Assembly (NCBI GenBank): GCA_040768845.1
Contig: JAXGME010000005.1
Span: 62,001-126,000 of the forward strand
Reading direction: 5' to 3'
DNA from: JAEZHK01 sp040768845
GTDB taxonomy: Bacteria; Bacillota; Clostridia; Christensenellales; Aristaeellaceae
Length of the DNA: 64,000 nucleotides
Position 1 is the stretch's first letter. Each line of letters starts with the position of its first letter. Below are positions 59,574-64,000 of the stretch, piece after piece. The translations under genes were made by a program, and so were the position numbers. Below the pieces are notes generated by a model. That model saw only the letters and a program-made list of their open reading frames with translations. It did no database searches and was not told where the DNA came from.

Positions 59574-60542
59574 ATGGCAGCCGAAAGCGCCCGCGCGCTG
59601 GTGGAGGTACGGCACCTGAAAAAGTACTTTCCGGTGGGGAAACTGCGCCTGAAGGCGGTGGACGACGTCAGCTTCGCCATCCGCCCGCAGGAGACCTTCG
59701 GCCTGGTGGGCGAATCGGGCTGCGGCAAGTCCACCATCGGGCGCACGCTGGTCCGGCTGTACGAGCCCACCGAAGGGGAGATCCGCTTCGACGGCCGGGA
59801 CATCACGCACCTGGACAAGGCGGGCCGCAAGGCCTACACCCGGGAAGTGCAGATGATCTTCCAGGACCCCTACGCGTCGCTGGACGGCCGCATGACCGTG
59901 GGCGACATCATCGGCGAGGGGCTGGACACCCACTTTCGCCTGTCCGCCGCCGAGCGGCAGCAGGCCATCCACGAGGCGCTGGCCAAGGTGGGTTTGTCGC
60001 GGGAGCATGCCAGCCGCTTCCCCCATGAGTTTTCCGGCGGCCAGCGCCAGCGCATCGGCATCGCGCGCTCGCTGGTGATCCGGCCCCGCTTCATCGTGTG
60101 CGACGAGCCGATCTCCGCGCTGGACGTGTCCATCCAGGCCCAGGTGGTCAACCTTCTGCAGGAACTGCAGCGGGAGATGGGCCTGACGTACCTTTTCATC
60201 GCCCACGATCTTTCGATGGTGAAGAACATCTCCGACCGCGTGATGGTCATGTACCTGGGCCGCGCGGTGGAGCTGGCCGACAGCCTGGAGCTGTACAAAA
60301 ACCCTCAGCATCCGTATACGAAGGCGCTTTTTTCCGCCATCCCCGTGGCGGACCCGGACTATGAGCGCGAGCGCCACAGGATCCTTTTGAAGGGCGACGT
60401 GCCCAGCCCCATATCGCCCCCCTCCGGCTGCCGATTCCGCCGCCGCTGCTCCCACGCGATGCCCGTGTGCAAGGAGGCCGCGCCCCAGATGCGGGAAATC
60501 GCCCCCGGCCACTTCTGCGCGTGCCACCTGCACGGCCAATAA
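59574..60542 (+). CDS. oppF: Oligopeptide ABC transporter ATP-binding protein, OppF type
   Basis: 322 residues from the ATG at 59574 behind GGGGAGGAAGG; upstream in-frame codons run through the promoter. Walker A GESGCGKSTIGRTLVRL, Q loop MIFQDPYASLDGRMTV, signature EFSGGQRQRIGIARSL, Walker B FIVCDEPISALDVSIQ, and the C-terminal Cys domain (GCRFRRRCSHAMPVCKE, FCACHL). Partner of OppD at 54375; divergent from the rest of the opp operon, which is unusual. Confidence 0.95.
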   Translation: MAAESARALVEVRHLKKYFPVGKLRLKAVDDVSFAIRPQETFGLVGESGCGKSTIGRTLVRLYEPTEGEIRFDGRDITHLDKAGRKAYTREVQMIFQDPYASLDGRMTVGDIIGEGLDTHFRLSAAERQQAIHEALAKVGLSREHASRFPHEFSGGQRQRIGIARSLVIRPRFIVCDEPISALDVSIQAQVVNLLQELQREMGLTYLFIAHDLSMVKNISDRVMVMYLGRAVELADSLELYKNPQHPYTKALFSAIPVADPDYERERHRILLKGDVPSPISPPSGCRFRRRCSHAMPVCKEAAPQMREIAPGHFCACHLHGQ

Positions 60543-60557
60543 AGGGCGCAGCCGCCC

Positions 60558-60590
60558 AAAAAACGCCCCCGGCCCAGAAGGGACCGGGGG
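60558..60590 (-). terminator. Terminator of mnmA
   Basis: Minus-strand stem CCCCCGG-TCCC/GGGC-CCGGGGG, loop TTCT, followed by CGTTTTTT. Also lies behind the convergent oppF. Confidence 0.88.
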
Positions 60591-60591
60591 T

Positions 60592-61656
60592 TTACCGCGT
60601 CACAATGCCGCCGCCGAGGCACTCGTCCGCCCGGTAAAACACCGTGGACTGGCCGGGGGTGACGGCGCGCTGGGGCCGATCGAACCGGACGAGGACATCG
60701 CCCCCGTCCACCAGAATGCGCGCGCCCTGGAGCGCCTGGCGGTGGCGCAGCCGCGCGCGGACGCAAAGCCACTGCCCGGGCGAAACCGGCGGCGCGCCGG
60801 CGATCCAGGTGGCGGCCTCCAGGCGCGATTCAGCGGAATAGAGGCGCGGCGAATCCGCCCGCTGGTCCACCACCAGCACGTTGCGGGCGAGGTCCTTGTC
60901 CACCACGTACCAGCGCCCGCCCTCGCCGCCGATGCCCAGGCCCCGGCGCTGGCCGGGGGTGTAGTACATCAGCCCCTCATGGCGGCCCACCACGCGGCCG
61001 TCCACGTCCCGGATCTCGCCGGGCTGGGCGGGCAGGTAGGTTTTCAGAAACGCGCGGAAGTTGCGCTCGCCGATGAAGCAGACGCCGGTGGAATCCTTCT
61101 TTTCCGACGTGCGCAGCCCCGCTTCCCGGGCCACGGCGCGCACCTCGGCCTTGGTCATATCGCCCACGGGAAAGCGGGCCATCTTCAGCTGCGGCTGGCT
61201 GAGCATGTAGAGAAAGTAGGTCTGGTCCTTGTCCGGGTCGGCGCTGAGAAGGAGCCGCGCCCGGCCCTCCGCCGCGTCGGTGCGCGCGAAGTGGCCGGTG
61301 GCCAGCTTCTCCGCGCCCAGCTTTTGGGCAAAGTCCTTCAGCGCGCTGAACTTGATTTCGCGGTTGCACAATACGTCCGGGTTGGGGGTGCGGCCGCGGC
61401 GGTATTCCTCCAGAAAGTGGGAAAACACCCGGTCCATGTACTCCCTTTGAAAGTTGACGGCGTAGTAGGGGATGCCGATCTGGTCGCACACGCGGCGCAC
61501 GTCCGCCCAGTCCCGCTCGGCGGTGCAAACGCCCGTGTCGTCCTTTTCGTCCCAGTTGTTCATGAATACGCCGATGACCTCGTGACCCTCGCGCTTCAAA
61601 AGAAGCGCCGCCACCGACGAATCCACGCCCCCCGACATGCCCACGACGATGCGCAT
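60592..61656 (-). CDS. mnmA: tRNA 2-thiouridine(34) synthase MnmA
   Basis: 354 residues from the ATG at 61656 behind GGAGGCGG. PP-loop MSGGVDSSVAALLLK; first cysteine in TPNPDVLCNREIKFSALKDFA; GHFARTD; KDQTYFLYMLSQ; second cysteine in STGVCFIGERNFRAFLKTYLP; GQRRGLGIGG. Thiolates U34 of tRNAs for Lys, Glu and Gln. The C-terminal beta-barrel is present. It starts 11 bases behind the flavodoxin-like gene; the usual iscS/nifS partner is not in the window. Confidence 0.96.
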   Translation of the reverse strand: MRIVVGMSGGVDSSVAALLLKREGHEVIGVFMNNWDEKDDTGVCTAERDWADVRRVCDQIGIPYYAVNFQREYMDRVFSHFLEEYRRGRTPNPDVLCNREIKFSALKDFAQKLGAEKLATGHFARTDAAEGRARLLLSADPDKDQTYFLYMLSQPQLKMARFPVGDMTKAEVRAVAREAGLRTSEKKDSTGVCFIGERNFRAFLKTYLPAQPGEIRDVDGRVVGRHEGLMYYTPGQRRGLGIGGEGGRWYVVDKDLARNVLVVDQRADSPRLYSAESRLEAATWIAGAPPVSPGQWLCVRARLRHRQALQGARILVDGGDVLVRFDRPQRAVTPGQSTVFYRADECLGGGIVTR

Positions 61657-61667
61657 GCTCCGCCTCC

Positions 61668-62102
61668 CTACGCCCGCCCGGCCGCCTTCAGCGCGGCCCT
61701 GGCGAAGGCGCGGGCGTCCTCGAGCTGCGCGGGCGTCGGCCCGCGCCCCAAAATGCCGCGCATCGGCGCGGAAAAGGCGTCCTCCAGTACCGCGATCCCC
61801 CGGATCGTAAGCGCCCCGCGCATCTGCGCCAGGGCCTCGCCGCGGCCCGCGCCGCAGTGAAACAGCGCGGCGCGCTTCGCGCGGGACGGGTTCAGCGACT
61901 CGATGAAGGACAGCGTCACCCGGTCGGCGCGCAGCCCCTCGCAGCCCAGAAACATCAATTCCAGGTTCTCGGGCATGTATGCCGGCAGCAGCGATTCCAT
62001 CGGGCAGCCCACCGCGCCCGCCACGGCCTCCGCCACGGCCTCGGCCCAGCCCTTCTGGCTCATGTAGTAGACCCTTGAGCGCATCGAAACACCCCGCTTC
62101 AT
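61668..62102 (-). CDS. Flavodoxin-like protein
   Basis: 144 residues from the ATG at 62102 (GGAGAG six bases upstream); an ATG at 62084 is the alternative. RSRVYYMSQKGWAEAVAEAVAGAVG is like the first strand and phosphate loop of flavodoxins but lacks the T/S-x-T-G-N-T motif, then LELMFLGCEGLRAD, RAALFHCGAGRGEALAQMRG and the tail with a short helix. FMN binding is therefore uncertain. It is 11 bases upstream of mnmA and probably in its operon. Confidence 0.68.
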   Translation of the reverse strand: MKRGVSMRSRVYYMSQKGWAEAVAEAVAGAVGCPMESLLPAYMPENLELMFLGCEGLRADRVTLSFIESLNPSRAKRAALFHCGAGRGEALAQMRGALTIRGIAVLEDAFSAPMRGILGRGPTPAQLEDARAFARAALKAAGRA

Positions 62103-62216
62103 GGCGTGCTCTCCGCACTCATGATAGCGGGGGGATGTAATATCCACAAGAAGGGCGTTGTTATTTCACATAAAATTCAAAAATTACGCCGCGTGCCGCA
62201 ACAGGAAACCTCAAAA

Positions 62217-63527
62217 TCAGACAAATTCGTTGTAAATTGCGCGAACGGCCTTCTCGAATTCTTCGATATCGACGCCCACGATGATGTTGAGCTCGCTGGA
62301 GCCCTGGTCGATCATGCGCACGTTGACCTCGGCCTTGGCCAGCGCGCCGAAGAGCCGCGCGGCGGTGCCCTTCTGGCGCACCATGCCGCGGCCTACGGTG
62401 GCGATCAGCGCCAGGCCGCCGCTCAGCTCGATGGAATCCGGGTGGCAGGTTTCCTCGATGCGCTGCAGCACCTGGTCGCGCCGGCCCATGAGCTCACCGT
62501 CGGCCAGGATTACGCACATGGTGTCGATGCCGGTGGGCAGGTGCTCAAAGGACATGCCAAAATCCTCAATGGATTGCAGCACCCGCCGGCCGAAGCCGAT
62601 CTCGCTGTTCATCATCGCCTTTTCGATGGTGAGCAGCGTAAAGTTTTTGTGGCCCGCGATGCCGGTGATGATGGTGTCCGCGGGGCACTCCTCGCCCCGG
62701 ACGACGATCATGGTGCCGGGATGCTCGGGGTGGAAGGTGTTGCGGATGTTGGTGGGGATGCCGGCCTTGCGCACCGGGAAGATGCTGTCCTCGTGGAGCA
62801 CCGTGGCGCCCATGTAGGAGAGCTCCCGGAGCTCCCGGTAGGTGAGCCGGGCGATGGGGCGCGGGTTTTCGACGATGCGCGGATCGGCCATCAAAAAGCC
62901 GGATACGTCCGTCCAGTTCTCGTACAGGTCCGCGGAGGCCGCCCGGGCCACCACCGCGCCGGAGATGTCCGAGCCGCCGCGGGAAAAGGTGCGGATCTCG
63001 CCGTTGGGCAGCGAACCGAAAAAGCCGGGAATCACCGCGCGCTCGTGCCTTTCCAGCCGTTCGGCCAGGAGCTGGTTGGTCCACTCGCTGGCGAAGTGGC
63101 CCTGGCGGTCAAACTTGAACACCTCCGCCGGGTCGATGAAGTCCCAGCCCATCAGCTTCGCCAGAATCAGCCCGGAAAAGTACTCGCCGCGGCTGGCGGC
63201 GTAATCGGGGCTGCCGCCGGCGATGGCCTGGCAGGCTTCGTCCAGCATCGGGGTCAGGTTGAAATCGAGGCCCAGATCCTGCGCGATGCCGCAAAAGCGC
63301 GCGGCGATTTTGTCAAACACGTCGGCGTAGGGCTCCTTGCGCTGCGCCAGGCGGTAGCACTGGTAGAGCATGTCGGTGATCTTGACATCCTCGGGGGAGC
63401 GCTTGCCCGGCGCGGAGGGCACCACGTACCGCCGGTCGGGATCGGAGCGCAGGATGTCCCGCACCCGCAGGAACGCGCCCGCGTCGGCCAGCGAAGTGCC
63501 GCCGAATTTTGCCACCTTGATGCCCAT
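62217..63527 (-). CDS. lysC: Aspartate kinase
   Basis: 436 residues from the ATG at 63527 behind GGGGGA. Catalytic domain KVAKFGGTSLADAGAFLRVRD, VIPGFFGSLPNGEIRTFSRGGSDISGA (split, around residues 183-210), DVSGFLMADPRIVENPRPIARLTYRELRELSYMGA and two C-terminal ACT domains (ITGIAGHKNFTLLTIEKAMM, GLALIATVGRGMV). The monofunctional class (ThrA-like alpha subunit without dehydrogenase). First step of Lys/Met/Thr synthesis and supplier of aspartate semialdehyde, the precursor used by the polyamine dehydrogenase at 43275. Confidence 0.95.
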   Translation of the reverse strand: MGIKVAKFGGTSLADAGAFLRVRDILRSDPDRRYVVPSAPGKRSPEDVKITDMLYQCYRLAQRKEPYADVFDKIAARFCGIAQDLGLDFNLTPMLDEACQAIAGGSPDYAASRGEYFSGLILAKLMGWDFIDPAEVFKFDRQGHFASEWTNQLLAERLERHERAVIPGFFGSLPNGEIRTFSRGGSDISGAVVARAASADLYENWTDVSGFLMADPRIVENPRPIARLTYRELRELSYMGATVLHEDSIFPVRKAGIPTNIRNTFHPEHPGTMIVVRGEECPADTIITGIAGHKNFTLLTIEKAMMNSEIGFGRRVLQSIEDFGMSFEHLPTGIDTMCVILADGELMGRRDQVLQRIEETCHPDSIELSGGLALIATVGRGMVRQKGTAARLFGALAKAEVNVRMIDQGSSELNIIVGVDIEEFEKAVRAIYNEFV

Positions 63528-63559
63528 CCAGCATTCCCCCAACAGCGTAATTGCAAAAT

Positions 63560-63588
63560 ATTATACGAACGCGGTTTGGCCGCGTCAA
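63560..63588 (-). promoter_or_regulatory. Sigma-A promoter of lysC
   Basis: On the minus strand TTGACG and a perfect TATAAT are 17 bases apart, about 32 bases before the ribosome site. No lysine riboswitch is present between promoter and gene. Confidence 0.85.
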
Positions 63589-63667
63589 GGCAGTTTCTGT
63601 TTTTTATCTTATGTAGAATGCGCCGAAAAAAACGCGGCGCGAATGCGCGGCGCGCGGCGCATAAAGC

Positions 63668-63692
63668 GGGAGGGCCCATTTTGGGCCCTCCC
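63668..63692 (-). terminator. Terminator of the HtrA-like gene
   Basis: Stem GGGAGGGCCC/GGGCCCTCCC with loop AAAAT on the minus strand, followed by GCTTTAT. Confidence 0.75.
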
Positions 63693-63712
63693 GGAGCGGG
63701 GAATTTGCCGGA

Positions 63713-64000
63713 TCAGTTGTCCAGAATCTCCAGCGTCACGTTCAGCTTGACCGTTTCGTAGCTGTTGGCGGTGGTGTTATTCTGGTTGTAGCGCCCGCCG
63801 TAGCCGCCAAAGCCGCCGAAGCCGCCGAAATTGCCGAAGTAGTCGTTGGAATCGTCGCTGCCGCTCTGGTCCTGGCTGTACTGGTTGGCGCTGACAAACT
63901 GGGTCGGGTTGGCGTAGCGCACCACGGTCACTTCCACGGTGTCGCCGGCCTGATGCTTATCCATCTCGCCCGTCAGTTCCCGCAGGCTCGTGACCCGGAC
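63713..64000 (-). CDS. C-terminal end of an HtrA/DegP-like serine protease (PDZ domain)
   Basis: Only the last about 95 codons are in the window; the start lies beyond 64000. The visible VTSLRELTGEMDKHQAGDTVEVTVVR matches the last strands of the PDZ domain of HtrA proteases (V-x-S-x-x-E-L-...-G-D-x-V-x-V-x-V-x-R). It is then extended by an Asn/Gly/Tyr/Ser-rich insertion with GFGGFGGFGGYGG inside the last strand before ETVKLNVTLEILDN. The call rests on the PDZ end only. Confidence 0.75.
   Translation of the reverse strand, partial: VRVTSLRELTGEMDKHQAGDTVEVTVVRYANPTQFVSANQYSQDQSGSDDSNDYFGNFGGFGGFGGYGGRYNQNNTTANSYETVKLNVTLEILDN

Noticed and set aside
63528..63560. Lysine riboswitch before lysC
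   Set aside because: The promoter lies within about 35 bases of the ribosome site, leaving no space for the aptamer.

Overview
The window is GC-rich, densely coded chromosomal DNA of a Firmicute, most likely a spore-forming member of the Clostridia. Supporting this are strong Shine-Dalgarno sites (AGGAGG type), frequent GTG and TTG starts, sigma-A type promoters (TTGACA-17-TATAAT), yqfC-yqfD sporulation genes in front of phoH, pgpH, ybeY, cdd, era and recO, a CotH protein, LCP cell-wall ligases and MsmEFG- and Opp-type importers. Assignment below class is not supported by what can be read here. No rRNA, tRNA, insertion sequence, prophage or CRISPR array was seen.

Layout. 1-3.9 kb: ssb and rpsF (minus) with an S6:S18-type leader, then greA-lysS and a membrane protein (plus). 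4.0-7.3 kb: a sugar ABC importer without its ATPase. 7.3-9.0 kb: an ECF sigma factor with an apparent frameshift and its membrane partner. 9.1-12.4 kb: LCP protein, a USP-like protein, a membrane protein and the CCA-adding enzyme (minus). 12.5-15.0 kb: ACT protein, UPF0210 protein and a TIM-barrel isomerase. 15.0-16.2 kb: acetyltransferase and DUF6062 (minus). 16.3-20.3 kb: a membrane protein followed by DRTGG, an RsbW-like ATPase, an [FeFe]-hydrogenase-like sensor candidate, a second DRTGG and a PHP protein. 20.3-26.3 kb: CotH/lamin-tail, VTC, DUF4956 and RmuC. 26.3-37.9 kb: a long minus-strand run from yqfC to recO that continues into rsmH, tgt, a homologue of the 16S rRNA m7G1405 (Rmt) methyltransferases and rsmI, followed by an unusual chain of six hairpins. 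38.0-42.1 kb: a protein with three YHxxxC/CxxC modules, PepC and YchF. 42.1-48.9 kb: a six-gene polyamine operon (speD, speA-like, speE, speB, carboxy(nor)spermidine dehydrogenase, nspC) behind a structured leader, then ldh. 50.3-54.3 kb: a small Cys-rich membrane protein, a PanE-like reductase, a membrane protein, a second LCP protein and an acetyltransferase. 54.4-60.5 kb: an oligopeptide importer, oppA-B-C-D on the minus strand with oppF divergent. 60.6-64 kb: mnmA, a flavodoxin-like protein, lysC and the C-terminal end of an HtrA-like protease.

The most interesting items are the hydrogenase-like signalling cluster, whose H-cluster cysteines are kept while the proton-relay residues are lost; the chromosomal Rmt homologue among other RNA-modification genes; the CotH-VTC-DUF4956 operon; the coexistence of two spermidine routes in one operon behind a riboswitch-like leader; and the hairpin chain bounded by 28-bp repeats. 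All family calls come from reading motifs, not from database searches.
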